Source: SIG459 sp045631645 (lineage in GTDB: Bacteria; Bacillota; Clostridia; Oscillospirales; Oscillospiraceae). Taken from it: 64,000 nt of DNA. This document shows, piece after piece, positions 42,425 through 51,001 of this stretch. Numbering within the stretch: the stretch's first letter is position 1; the number at the start of each line of letters is the position of its first letter. Both the position numbers and the translations under genes were made by a program. Below the pieces are notes generated by a model that was not told the origin of the DNA, ran no database searches, and saw only the letters and a list, made by a program, of their open reading frames with translations. Location of the stretch: positions 62,001 to 126,000 of the forward strand of contig JAZQVC010000020.1 of assembly GCA_045631645.1 (NCBI GenBank), in the 5' to 3' direction.

Positions 42425-42859
42425 TTAGTGAATTGGCTCATCCAATTTTTTTGCGACAAAGTCATGAAGCGTTATTGCAAGGTTTTCGAGAAAAATAATG
42501 TCCACACTAATGGATTTATCCGGTTCAAAATGGTATCTCCATTCTTCAAAGGCTCTTTCGTTCTCTTTTATTTTTAGTTCGAAATTTGAATCATCCTTAA
42601 AACATGGTGTTTGAATGATTGATTGCCGATCTTCTGGAGACAGTTTTTTGAACAATGTACTCCATTCATGTCCCCTGACCTTTTCTCCATCAGATATGAG
42701 AGCCTTCAGATAAAGCTCACAAGCGAATGCCATATTTACGACAGATGGAATAAGCCAAAAGCCATCATTTTTTGTCGCATTACTTAACCAATCATCTGGT
42801 ATCATATCTGCTGCGACCCGATGAAAACACTCTCCTGTATAAAATGCTTCTCTGTTCAT
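42425..42859 (-). CDS. HEPN-like protein
   Basis: 144 residues from ATG at 42859, with GAGGTG ahead (an in-frame GTG at 42868 overlaps that site). All-helical; MAFACELYLKALI (about residue 43) and FEEWRYHFEPD (about 105) are typical of HEPN-family proteins that bind or cleave RNA. The canonical R-x4-6-H nuclease motif is not obvious, so it may be non-catalytic. It lies at the left end of mini-element 2. Confidence 0.6.
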   Translation of the reverse strand: MNREAFYTGECFHRVAADMIPDDWLSNATKNDGFWLIPSVVNMAFACELYLKALISDGEKVRGHEWSTLFKKLSPEDRQSIIQTPCFKDDSNFELKIKENERAFEEWRYHFEPDKSISVDIIFLENLAITLHDFVAKKLDEPIH

Positions 42860-42920
42860 TGCGTGCACCTCGTCATGAATACTCCCGCGCCTAATTGTTA
42901 TCGTACAATATTAGCTGAAT

Positions 42921-43346
42921 CTAATCCTTACGCTCATATATAACCACACCAAATTTGTTTTCACTGTTGAAAATCAAATCATAGTTACTTGATATAATGC
43001 TGTCCATTAACGGAACGACATTAATGCGTTTCATAAATCCAGTAGTGTCTCTACCATAACTCCTGATGAGGTAGCCATTTTTGCTAATATGAGGTGGCAC
43101 AGGAAATACAACCACTTTATCAATTCCACTTAGTTGTGCATTCTTTTGCACAAACGCAATTTCCTGCAATGTAATACCATATATACGATGGTTCATATCG
43201 TTTGGAGCTATTGCATCAATCAGTTGGTGTATGAACTCAAGCTCTGCCTTAGCCAGTTCTTTCTCTTCGCGGGTGAGATTACTTAATTCAATACCAAGTT
43301 TTCCAAATGTAGCCGCTACGCTTAGATGCCTACTATCAACCATCAT
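42921..43346 (-). CDS. Hypothetical protein of mini-element 2
   Basis: 141 residues from ATG at 43346, preceded by AAGGAGAG (an upstream in-frame ATG at 43379 overlaps the toxin region). The N-terminal half is helical (LTREEKELAKAELEFIHQLI); the C-terminal half is mixed, with IDKVVVFPVPPHISKNGYLIRSYG. I do not recognise it. It sits between the HEPN-like gene and the AbiE-type toxin genes on the same strand. Confidence 0.5.
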   Translation of the reverse strand: MMVDSRHLSVAATFGKLGIELSNLTREEKELAKAELEFIHQLIDAIAPNDMNHRIYGITLQEIAFVQKNAQLSGIDKVVVFPVPPHISKNGYLIRSYGRDTTGFMKRINVVPLMDSIISSNYDLIFNSENKFGVVIYERKD

Positions 43347-43403
43347 AAGGTCTCTCCTTCTTTCTCTCTTAATACTCAAAGCTTAGGTCGCAAATAGTTT
43401 CTG

Positions 43404-44146
43404 TTATCTTTCCATATCGCGATTCTTTTCTCTTGGTAGCACATCCTTAATGTAGGCTTTTACGGTACTATACACTTCCTCGAAAGGCGGTTTATAAACA
43501 GCACCCTCAAATCGAAATTTCTCATAGGAGTGGCGCAAATCCTCGCGCCTGTGTAGGAAACCATTGAAGTTCTCCAAAGTTCTTCCACTATTTTTCAGTG
43601 TCTGAAGAACATCGGCTTTATCGAACTGGAAAACCTTTGAAATATAATACAGGTCTACCACATCTTTCACTCTGCGAAAAACCTTATCAGTAGAAATGGC
43701 AGCCACCTTGTCCGCAATCATCTGAGAGGAGGATACTCCGCGGAATTGAAGTCCCTCCACTTCGTAGATTTTTGTTGGAGGAATAGGACGGTTACATCGA
43801 CATCCATGGAAAACAGAACCTCGTCAGTATCTCTGTCCTTCAGTTCAAATCCCGCTGAGCGCCCTTCTCCGTATGGTCTATAAATGCTTACTTCCAAATC
43901 GATACCACTCTTCTTCAGTGCGCTCTGCAGAGACTGCACCATCTGTTCGTCAGTAGGCGGCGTGTCTGAGTTCCAGTTTGCATCGATATCCGCAGTATGA
44001 CGTGTGTCATCATTGTATCCGGCCTCCATTAAGCAGGCTTTCAGCACCATGGATCCCTTAAAACTTATGGGTATACCGCTATCATAGATCGCTTTCATCA
44101 CGGCATACATCAGTTTTTCTTCTGCTGTAAGCTTCAAAACAACCAC
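43404..44146 (-). pseudogene. AbiEii-type nucleotidyltransferase toxin gene, split by a frameshift
   Basis: Two overlapping frames make one protein. The 5' part (44146 to about 43770) has the nucleotidyltransferase motif FKGSMVLKACL and HTADIDANW; the 3' part (about 43785 to 43404) continues in another frame with EVEGLQFRGVSSSQMIADKV and RRVKDVVDLYYISK, the usual AbiEii C-terminus. One base appears to be missing near 43780, between DVDVTV and PIPPTKIYEVEG. A shift back by one at the CAAAAATC run would also join them. ATG at 44146 directly follows the regulator gene. It is either a recent pseudogene or one expressed by frameshifting. Confidence 0.75.
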
Positions 44147-44147
44147 C

Positions 44148-44798
44148 TCAACTTCCGTAATACTCTATAGCTTCGATTGCCAATCGGTCAAACTGATCCT
44201 GGTATTCGGGTGCAACAGAAATCCCGTCAAAACTTTCTCCATTACGGTAGTAATACTTACTGATCGCTTCAGTAATCCCCTGCATATCCAAAATAGACTC
44301 ATTTGCCAATGCGTCCATTATTGTTCTGCTGAAATCTGTAAATCGTAATCCGTTCTTTTCTTTTACACTATGGGCGCTGATTCGATTACCCAGTACAACC
44401 ACACCATTGAACCGGGAAAGAGCATCATCTCCATAAACCCACACCAGATATTCGTCGCTGCGTCCGCCGAAGTTGCCTTGACACATCAGCGCAGCATCCA
44501 AAGCAAATACAACTGTTTCTCCAATGCAATCACGCACTGCCCTGAGCCATGCAGTAGCTCCTACATAATCGCTCCGCTTGGGAAGATTGCGCTTCTGGGG
44601 GTCAAACTTGGGCAACACATTTGTCTTCCGGTTTACAAGATCTGCACGAATACGATTTTCTAACAAACTTATCATATACTCCGGTGGTGTGCGCACACCA
44701 GCTTCCCAGTTCTGTACCGTGCGAAAGGGTATATTATATCGTGTAGCAAACTCACCTTGGGTATCTCCCAAAAGCGTCCTCATCTCACGAATGTTCAT
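44148..44798 (-). CDS. Helix-turn-helix regulator/antitoxin-like partner of the AbiE-type toxin
   Basis: 216 residues from ATG at 44798, with GAGGTGAG ahead. An XRE-type helix-turn-helix occupies the N-terminus (MRTLLGDTQGEFATRYNI and PFRTVQNWEAGVRTPP). An unassigned domain of about 130 residues follows, including FALDAALMCQGNFGGRSDE. It ends one base before the toxin start codon, so the two are coupled. The arrangement resembles type IV toxin-antitoxin AbiE pairs, although this partner is not the classic AbiEi fold. Confidence 0.7.
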   Translation of the reverse strand: MNIREMRTLLGDTQGEFATRYNIPFRTVQNWEAGVRTPPEYMISLLENRIRADLVNRKTNVLPKFDPQKRNLPKRSDYVGATAWLRAVRDCIGETVVFALDAALMCQGNFGGRSDEYLVWVYGDDALSRFNGVVVLGNRISAHSVKEKNGLRFTDFSRTIMDALANESILDMQGITEAISKYYYRNGESFDGISVAPEYQDQFDRLAIEAIEYYGS

Positions 44799-44842
44799 TT
44801 TACTCACCTCGTCATCACAATACACTCATTGGGTGTATTTAG

Positions 44843-45622
44843 TCAACTGTATATTTGTACGTTTTCTAATTGATCCACACTATATTCATATATTGATTCA
44901 GCCACCCAAACAAGTGCATCTATACATAACACTACTTTGAGCGCCTGCTCTTTTGAGCCAAAAGATGTTTGCTCTCCGTGGCAAATCATATTGCGGTTTG
45001 CGTGTTTGTATATTTCATCTCCATCAAGCCCCGAGCTAAATACCTTGCTTCGGAAATACCCTATCAAATAATTGTACTCTCCCTGTTCATCATTTATCCT
45101 TTGTCCTTCTAACAGAGTATTTAACAACCTCCCTTTTTCATTAGTCGCCGAGATTTTATAGCGTTTCCTTATCAATTTCTCATTTCGTTCATCATATTCC
45201 ATATCGTTATCCTTCATAAACTCCTCAATGTCAGCTACTATTCCAGCAATCTGTGTTATGAGTGTAGCAACCGCTCCATAGTATCGTTCTATATGTAAAA
45301 GAAATACAGCCTCTTCAATGATTGGAATTCTCTCTGTTTTTATTACCTTGGATAACTTACATCTATTCACAAATTCTTTTAGATAGGCTGTGTCAAAATT
45401 ATCGTACAAAGCATTGATTAGCTCTTCAATTCGATCCTCTTCATAGTACTCAATCACTCTTTCATGCAACCATGGATCATACTCCAGAAATGCCGGCCAG
45501 TCCAGTTCTGCCATTATTCGAATAAATCTATGATAGTTTTCGTCCTCGTGCTCCCGTTTTATATCTTCACATATGATTTTTATCGCTGCAGCCAATTTCT
45601 GTGTATTGAATTCAAATTTCAT
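44843..45622 (-). CDS. HEPN-like protein with R-x4-H motif
   Basis: 259 residues, wholly helical. The C-terminal part contains NRNMICHGEQ (about residue 210), where Arg, four residues and His form the HEPN ribonuclease motif in the N-R-N-x3-H-G context typical of phage-defence HEPN proteins. It has GAGGAG before its ATG. It lies next to the AbiE-type pair and divergent from the integrase. It is a probable RNase effector, but its partner is not evident. Confidence 0.6.
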   Translation of the reverse strand: MKFEFNTQKLAAAIKIICEDIKREHEDENYHRFIRIMAELDWPAFLEYDPWLHERVIEYYEEDRIEELINALYDNFDTAYLKEFVNRCKLSKVIKTERIPIIEEAVFLLHIERYYGAVATLITQIAGIVADIEEFMKDNDMEYDERNEKLIRKRYKISATNEKGRLLNTLLEGQRINDEQGEYNYLIGYFRSKVFSSGLDGDEIYKHANRNMICHGEQTSFGSKEQALKVVLCIDALVWVAESIYEYSVDQLENVQIYS

Positions 45623-45713
45623 ATAAATATCTCCTCTGTTAGGATTTATATTTTAATTTTATCAAATACCCTAATCATGTTCAATGTCATTACAAAAGAA
45701 AGAAGGAATGTAT

Positions 45714-46961
45714 ATGATCCAAAACACAACCAAATCTAGTCGTGCTCCAAACGGTAACGGCAGCATCCGAAAGAAAACCATCACAAAGAATGGTAAATCA
45801 TATACATATTGGGAAGGTCGTTACACTTCAGAAATTGATGCCGTAAACGGACGTCAAATTCAACGCTCTATTACCGGCAAAACACAGAACGAAGTGTTAA
45901 AACGCCTTCGCATGATAGCGCATATGAAAGATATAGGGTACTACTCACCATATGCGCTACAGTCAACCGGTAAATGGCTTATAGAGTGGGTAAATACATA
46001 TCTATACCATGTAAAAAAATCTACCCGGTATAATTACAAGCGAAGTTGCGAACTTTATATAATACCAGCGCTTGGAAACATAAATCTCATATCTCTCAAT
46101 ACAGAAACCATCCAAAAGTTCTACAATTCCCTGAGCGAAGCTCCTTACTACCTTTCCGCTAAAACAATACGGGATATACACGGAATTCTGCACCAGGCTC
46201 TTCAGCAGGCTGTAGACAACTTCTATATAAGCTTAAACCCAAGTGACGCTTGTAAACTTCCAAAAAGCTTAAAAAAAGACTTTTGTCCAATTGAGGATCA
46301 TAAACTCCCAGAATTCATAGAAGCCATAAAGGGTCATTCTCACGAGTACATATACACAATTGCATTATTTACAGGACTACGCGCAGGTGAGATATTAGGC
46401 CTCACATGGGACTGTATAGATTTTGACCGTAGGGTGATGACAGTAAAACAGCAACTGCGGCGATATCAAGAAAAGGGAGGCAAATATTATATTAGCATGC
46501 CGAAGAACAACAAAAGCCGTACCATTGCCCTGCCTGAGACAGCATTGTGTGCCCTGCAAAAGCAAAAAGAAAAACTAATATACATGGAAGCAAATGCCGA
46601 AAAATCGTGGGTCTGTATGCCTATACTACACTCAGAGATAACAAACTCAGAGCGGCATTTCGATCTTGTATTTAGAAACGATAGCGGCGGGCCGCTCTCC
46701 TACCGTACGGTATATGACTGTTTCAAACGTATCGTCTCGAATATAGGAATACCCTACACCAGATTTCATGATCTTAGACACACCTATGCGCTTGTAGCAT
46801 TGCAAAGCGGCGATGACATAAAGACCCTACAAGAAAATTTGGGTCATGCCACCGCCGCTTTTACACTCGATTATTATGGACGCATTACAGATAAAATGAA
46901 GCATAAAAGTGCTAAAAATATAGAAAATTACGTCCAATCAATAGCACGTTACAAGGTTTAA
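45714..46961 (+). CDS. int: Tyrosine-recombinase integrase
   Basis: 415 residues. An N-terminal AP2-like arm-binding domain (GSIRKKTITKNGKSYTYWEGR) and a SAM-like core-binding domain precede the catalytic domain. The catalytic Arg is in TGLRAGE (about 223), then HDLRHTY (about 352), and GHATAAFTLDYYG with the nucleophilic Tyr (about 387). ATG at 45714 has AAGGA 6 bp upstream. It ends 54 bp before repeat C, so that repeat is its likely attachment site. It is the only intact integrase in the window and probably mobilises mini-element 2. Confidence 0.93.
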   Translation: MIQNTTKSSRAPNGNGSIRKKTITKNGKSYTYWEGRYTSEIDAVNGRQIQRSITGKTQNEVLKRLRMIAHMKDIGYYSPYALQSTGKWLIEWVNTYLYHVKKSTRYNYKRSCELYIIPALGNINLISLNTETIQKFYNSLSEAPYYLSAKTIRDIHGILHQALQQAVDNFYISLNPSDACKLPKSLKKDFCPIEDHKLPEFIEAIKGHSHEYIYTIALFTGLRAGEILGLTWDCIDFDRRVMTVKQQLRRYQEKGGKYYISMPKNNKSRTIALPETALCALQKQKEKLIYMEANAEKSWVCMPILHSEITNSERHFDLVFRNDSGGPLSYRTVYDCFKRIVSNIGIPYTRFHDLRHTYALVALQSGDDIKTLQENLGHATAAFTLDYYGRITDKMKHKSAKNIENYVQSIARYKV

Positions 46962-46981
46962 TAAGGGAAAATAAAAAAAGA

Positions 46982-47015
46982 AAACCCTTGAAACCATTGG
47001 GATTTCAAGGGTTTT
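46982..47015 (+). terminator. Terminator of the integrase gene, before repeat C
   Basis: AAACCCTTGAAA and TTTCAAGGGTTT form a 12-bp stem over a 9-base loop, followed by TT and repeat C. Confidence 0.85.
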
Positions 47016-47205
47016 TGGTGGACGATACAAGACTCGAACTGCAAAGAGCGATTATTACATAGCGTTAGCTAATACCAAAAAGCCTTATATATCAACGGTT
47101 TGCGGCATTTTGAGTGTTAGCTGAAATCAAGTAGTTTTTTCCCTTTTTAATCTTTTTAAGGGAAAAAAATTAGGGAAAATTTTATATTACGCGCAGGATA
47201 TATTC
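47016..47205. repeat. Direct repeat C: 190-bp element end with tRNA 3'-like core
   Basis: The third copy, closest to A in its core (ACTGCAAAG). It marks the right border of mini-element 2 and the left border of the larger element that follows. If the target is the 3' end of a minus-strand tRNA gene, the tRNA body must lie further right, beyond the window. Confidence 0.85.
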
Positions 47206-47242
47206 TTTCATTTATTTTAATCTGATATTGGTACATCGATCA

Positions 47243-47434
47243 CTAGAAGGCTTTCACAACAAAAATTAGAAATGCATATACAATCAGCAGAAGTATGGGA
47301 TTTTTCCAGCACAATAGTATGTTTATGTGTGGTTTATAAACACGGGGAATAAGATAATTAATGATTCTTACCCCCCGCCTCTCTAGAAGGTCATCCTCTA
47401 AAGGTGTACGCAACTTGATATATTGCAATTCCAA
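47243..47434 (-). CDS. Possible small membrane protein
   Basis: 63 codons ending in a membrane helix (NPILLLIVYAFLIFVVKAF). It overlaps the end of the decayed membrane gene at 47391 in another frame and has no clear ribosome-binding site. It may be part of the same decayed locus. Confidence 0.25.
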   Translation of the reverse strand: MELQYIKLRTPLEDDLLERRGVRIINYLIPRVYKPHINILLCWKNPILLLIVYAFLIFVVKAF

Positions 47435-47654
47435 TTCCTATTAATGTGGCAATTACGCTAACAGGGCCAGCAACAACCACAGATATGATCGCACATAGTA
47501 GTGACAATCCATTTGCCAGACTATTGTCGGCAATTAAGCAATATGTGCCTATCGCCAGTGCCATAAAGCCACTGATGATTAACGGCTAGTACAGAGACAG
47601 TAGCCCAACAGCCAATGAGACAATAGCACATGTTCGTTTACATCGCTAAGTCAT
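47391..47654 (-). pseudogene. Decayed small membrane protein gene
   Basis: GGAGGTAACC precedes an ATG at 47654, but the third codon is TAG and another TAG follows 20 codons later. Apart from these stops the frame reads a four-helix type membrane protein (ISGFMALAIGTYCLIADN and VVVAGPVSVIATLIGIGIAI). No function assigned. Confidence 0.55.
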
Positions 47655-47784
47655 AATGGTTACCTCCTTTCTAATGGAATCAGCGAACAGGATTTGTTTC
47701 CTTTAACTGTAGTTTTATTATACAATCTTATTGGTACAATAAAACGGACAATTGAACTCCGAATACATCTATGGCCACTGGAAA

Positions 47785-47820
47785 TAAAAAGCCCAGAGGA
47801 TTTGCGTGTCCTCTGGGCTG
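47785..47820 (-). terminator. Terminator of the coiled-coil membrane protein gene
   Basis: On the minus strand CAGCCCAGAGGA and TCCTCTGGGCT pair over an 8-base loop, followed by TTTTTATTT. The stretch 47655-47784 holds no gene. Confidence 0.8.
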
Positions 47821-47842
47821 CAAATGCATAGTATTCTTTTTA

Positions 47843-48958
47843 TCAGTCTGTGGCTGGAAATTGTCCAGCTAATATATTTTGAATTTCCTCAATGCTTGCA
47901 TATAGTTCACCTATTTCGGAAAACACCCCTCTACTATCCGGGTTTATCAGACTGTCTTCTATTGATTCAAGTTTTCCATAGATTTGATCAATCTCATTAG
48001 ATGATAGCTGATTAGCATTAATATTATCCAATGTTGTTTGAATTCCAGATATCTGTTGTGTAAGGTTATCCAAAGCTGGCTGATAGATATTACTCGGGTG
48101 TAGCGCTCCATAGCTCAACGAAAAAAGGGAAATCAAAAGGGCGCATACCGCCACAATGGAGTTCAGATTTCTGTGCACTTCGTCCCGAGTTCGGTAGTTG
48201 TTGGCCGCATAATTATGTGAAGCCTCCGTAGGATACATTTTCTTACCCAAGAATTCACGGCACATCATTAAATGATCTTCATTTATTTTCCATTCTGTAT
48301 CCATAAATTCTTCTGCATTTCGCGTTGGAACTGTTCCTAGAATGCTCCTAATAGGCCTTAGTATTTCCACCCCTACATCTTTACCAGGCATGCCATCCCA
48401 TTCAACTTTTATTTGTCCAGAGAGCCCCTTTTTCTTATACGGAACTGATTCGTACAACATACTGATCTCATCCTTAGAAATCGGTTTATCTACCTCAAAA
48501 ACGAGATTTTCTCGGCGCAAATAGGACCACAGGCGAATAAAATTTAGTATATCCTTAAAATCGTCAGCGACGAATGCCCCCTTTTGGAAATCAATCACGA
48601 ATTCCTGCTCCTCGTAATTAAATGTTGAAGCTGGAATTTTGTCGTTCAATTCCGCCTCACGCAATGTCCACTCATCATCAGAGATATCGGACTCTGCACG
48701 CAAAATTGGAAGTTGCGTGCAATACGTTTGCCCCATTATTTCAATTGTCGAGTGGGTGGTGGTAAGTAGTGTTTTGCCATCCTTCATGACTTTATATTTC
48801 TTGCCATTCTCATCAGCAGTGAAATTGCTTCTGATTGCATTCATATCATAGGCTTGTTCTCGTCCCTTCCCAAATGAACGCAGGTAAGAGGGAATATCCC
48901 AAATTTCCCCTTTATTAATTCTTGATACAATTTTCTTTTCGTGTCTAGTAAGACTCAT
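47843..48958 (-). CDS. Membrane protein with coiled coil, unknown function
   Basis: 371 residues. The first 260 form a soluble domain (start MSLTRHEKKIVSRINKGEIW). A single membrane helix (about 272-292, NSIVAVCALLISLFSLSYGA) is followed by a coiled-coil tail with LDNLTQQISGIQTTLDNINA. AGAGGCGA precedes the ATG. No family is recognised. It is divergent from parA across 136 AT-rich bases that probably carry both promoters. Confidence 0.6.
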   Translation of the reverse strand: MSLTRHEKKIVSRINKGEIWDIPSYLRSFGKGREQAYDMNAIRSNFTADENGKKYKVMKDGKTLLTTTHSTIEIMGQTYCTQLPILRAESDISDDEWTLREAELNDKIPASTFNYEEQEFVIDFQKGAFVADDFKDILNFIRLWSYLRRENLVFEVDKPISKDEISMLYESVPYKKKGLSGQIKVEWDGMPGKDVGVEILRPIRSILGTVPTRNAEEFMDTEWKINEDHLMMCREFLGKKMYPTEASHNYAANNYRTRDEVHRNLNSIVAVCALLISLFSLSYGALHPSNIYQPALDNLTQQISGIQTTLDNINANQLSSNEIDQIYGKLESIEDSLINPDSRGVFSEIGELYASIEEIQNILAGQFPATD

Positions 48959-49094
48959 TGATATCGCCTCTGTTTTTTTATTATGTATTATGCGTGGGAT
49001 TTAGCTATTTTTTATTATATCATGGTTTTATCAATAAATAATTAGTTTTATTATTTAAAATCTATAATTCACTATTCCAAGGAGCAGATTGCAT

Positions 49095-49916
49095 ATGCCA
49101 CAATGTAAAATAATCGCCATTGCCAACCAAAAGGGCGGCGTTGGTAAAAGCACCAGCGTATACAACATTGCTGCTGGGCTTGCCGATAATGGCAAGAAGG
49201 TGCTTGCCATTGATGTAGATCCACAAGGAGATCTAACAAAAATGCTGGGACTACGTAAGCCGCACGAACTTGAAAATACACTCAGCACAGCTATGAACGC
49301 AATCGTCAACTATACATTATTAGACAAACATCCCGAAATTTTGCAACACCATGAGGGCTTTGACTTCGTACCGGCAAACCGCACACTATCCGCCGTAGAA
49401 GTCGGCCTTGTTAATGTAATGAGCCGTGAGACCGTGCTGCGGACGTACATTGAAACACTAAAGCACAACTATGATTACATTTTGCTTGACTGCCGTCCTT
49501 CCCTGGCTATGCTCGTTATCAATGCTTTATCAGCCGCAGATTATGTGCTTGTCCCCATACAGGCAGACTACCTTGCCGCCGAAGATATGACCGAGCTAAT
49601 AGTAACCGTCAACAACATAAAGCGTCAAATCAACCCCGCCTTGGAAATAGGCGGGGTATTTTTTACGATGGTCAACGATACCAATTTCCGCAAAGAAGTC
49701 GTATCCTCTGTCAAAGCGACTTTCGGACAGCATTTGCCGGTATTTAACACTATGATCCCTGCAACTGTTCGGCTTGCAGAGATAAGCACAGCAGATAGAA
49801 GCATCTTCAGACACGATCCAAAGGGCCGTGCGGCAACTGCATATAGAGAACTCGTCAAGGAGGTGATAAAAATTGGCGAAAATCAGCGTAGCAAGCAAGC
49901 TGACAAGTGTAGATGA
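49095..49916 (+). CDS. parA: ParA/Soj-type partition ATPase
   Basis: 273 residues. The deviant Walker A motif NQKGGVGKST lies at about residues 10-19, followed by VDPQGDLTKMLG and DYILLDCRPSLAML (Walker B). ATG at 49095 has AAGGAG upstream; a TTG at 49089 is also in frame. ParA-type ATPases position or stabilise plasmids and integrative elements with ParB. The parB start lies 44 bp inside the end of this gene. Confidence 0.92.
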   Translation: MPQCKIIAIANQKGGVGKSTSVYNIAAGLADNGKKVLAIDVDPQGDLTKMLGLRKPHELENTLSTAMNAIVNYTLLDKHPEILQHHEGFDFVPANRTLSAVEVGLVNVMSRETVLRTYIETLKHNYDYILLDCRPSLAMLVINALSAADYVLVPIQADYLAAEDMTELIVTVNNIKRQINPALEIGGVFFTMVNDTNFRKEVVSSVKATFGQHLPVFNTMIPATVRLAEISTADRSIFRHDPKGRAATAYRELVKEVIKIGENQRSKQADKCR

Positions 49917-50802
49917 GCTTTTCACGACCCAAGCGGAACGTGATGATGCAAAGCTTGAACGCATTACCGAAATACCCCTGGACAAAATCAGTGACTTCAA
50001 AAATCATCCTTTCAAAGTAAGGCAGGATGATGCTATGGCAGAAATGATTAGCAGCATTAGGCAATACGGCGTACTTGTCCCCGCACTGGTAAGGCCAAAA
50101 CCCGACGGCAGCTACGAAATGGTAGCCGGGCATCGACGGAAAATGGCTTGTGTTTTGGCAGAAAGGCCTACCATTCCTTGCGTGGCCCGTGAGCTTACTG
50201 ATGACGAAGCCATAATCATTATGGTGGACAGCAATCTCCAGCGCGAAAAGGTGCTACCTTCAGAGAAAGCCTTTGCGTATAAAATGAAGCTCGACGCGTT
50301 GAAACGGCAAGGGCAACGCACGGATTTAACTTCGACCCCAGTGGGGCCGAAGTTAAATCAGCGATCCAACCAACAGTTAGCTGAACAGTCTCCAGACAGC
50401 AAAACCCAAATACAACGCTTTATCCGCCTCACAAGCCTCATACCGGAGGTGCTTACCCTTGTAGACGAAAACAAAATCGCTCTCCGCCCTGCTGTGGAAC
50501 TTTCCTACCTTGCAAAGGATGAACAGAGCAGTTTATTTGAAATAATGGAAATCGAGGACTGCACCCCATCACATGCTCAGGCTATAAAAATGCGCAAGTT
50601 CTCAGAAGCAGGAAAGCTTACTGATGAAGTCATAATGTCAATTATGCAAGAAGAGAAGCCTAATCAAAAAGAACAGTTTAAGATGCCGAGGGAACGCATT
50701 GCAAAATATTTTCCCGCGGGGACGCCTGCGCAGAAAATGGAAGACACCATAATCAAAGCCCTGGAATACTACCGCAAGCGGCTAAGAGATATGGAGAGAT
50801 AA
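49873..50802 (+). CDS. parB: ParB-type partition protein
   Basis: 309 residues starting at TTG 49873, with a strong AAGGAGGTGA site inside parA. The ParB nuclease-like domain has HPFKVRQDDAMAEMI, YEMVAGHRRKMAC and DSNLQREKVLPSEKAFAYK; a helix-turn-helix follows (KTQIQRFIRLTSLIPEVL). This is the version found in clostridial conjugative elements. An inverted repeat within the gene (50323-50359) encodes the start of the linker region. Confidence 0.9.
   Translation: MAKISVASKLTSVDELFTTQAERDDAKLERITEIPLDKISDFKNHPFKVRQDDAMAEMISSIRQYGVLVPALVRPKPDGSYEMVAGHRRKMACVLAERPTIPCVARELTDDEAIIIMVDSNLQREKVLPSEKAFAYKMKLDALKRQGQRTDLTSTPVGPKLNQRSNQQLAEQSPDSKTQIQRFIRLTSLIPEVLTLVDENKIALRPAVELSYLAKDEQSSLFEIMEIEDCTPSHAQAIKMRKFSEAGKLTDEVIMSIMQEEKPNQKEQFKMPRERIAKYFPAGTPAQKMEDTIIKALEYYRKRLRDMER
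50323..50359. repeat. Inverted repeat inside parB
   Basis: GATTTAACTTCG and CGAAGTTAAATC, with CCCC and GGGG next to the AGT loop, give two 17-base arms with one mismatched pair. The stem lies in the codons for DLTSTPVGPKLN. Confidence 0.75.
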
Positions 50803-51001
50803 ATGCAAACTCCTATTTACGCCAGGGCATCACTGCGTTCTTTTGAGATCACGACATTGCTTCAATGCCGCGCTCCCCCCTCTCACACTCTCCCCCCAAT
50901 TACCAGCTGTTACTGGCTGAAAAGGGATAGTTAGTTGGTGAATTGCAGGTTTGGAAGAAATAAACATATGGGGTAGAATCGGCATCAAGGAGGTGCCGTA
51001 A
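50803..51001. other. Non-coding gap with a truncated gene start
   Basis: ATG at 50803 opens a short frame (MQTPIYARASL) that resembles the N-terminus of proteins commonly placed after parB in clostridial elements, but it is soon followed by unrelated sequence and a stop at about 50935. It is probably a remnant. No palindromic parS-like site was found. Confidence 0.4.

Noticed and set aside
38895..47205. CRISPR array
   Set aside because: The three repeats are about 190 bp long and 3-5 kb apart with genes between them, so they do not form a spacer array. No short regularly spaced repeats were seen anywhere in the window.
47806..48000. Plus-strand 64-codon frame opposite the coiled-coil membrane protein
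   Set aside because: It lies inside the real minus-strand gene and lacks a ribosome-binding site.
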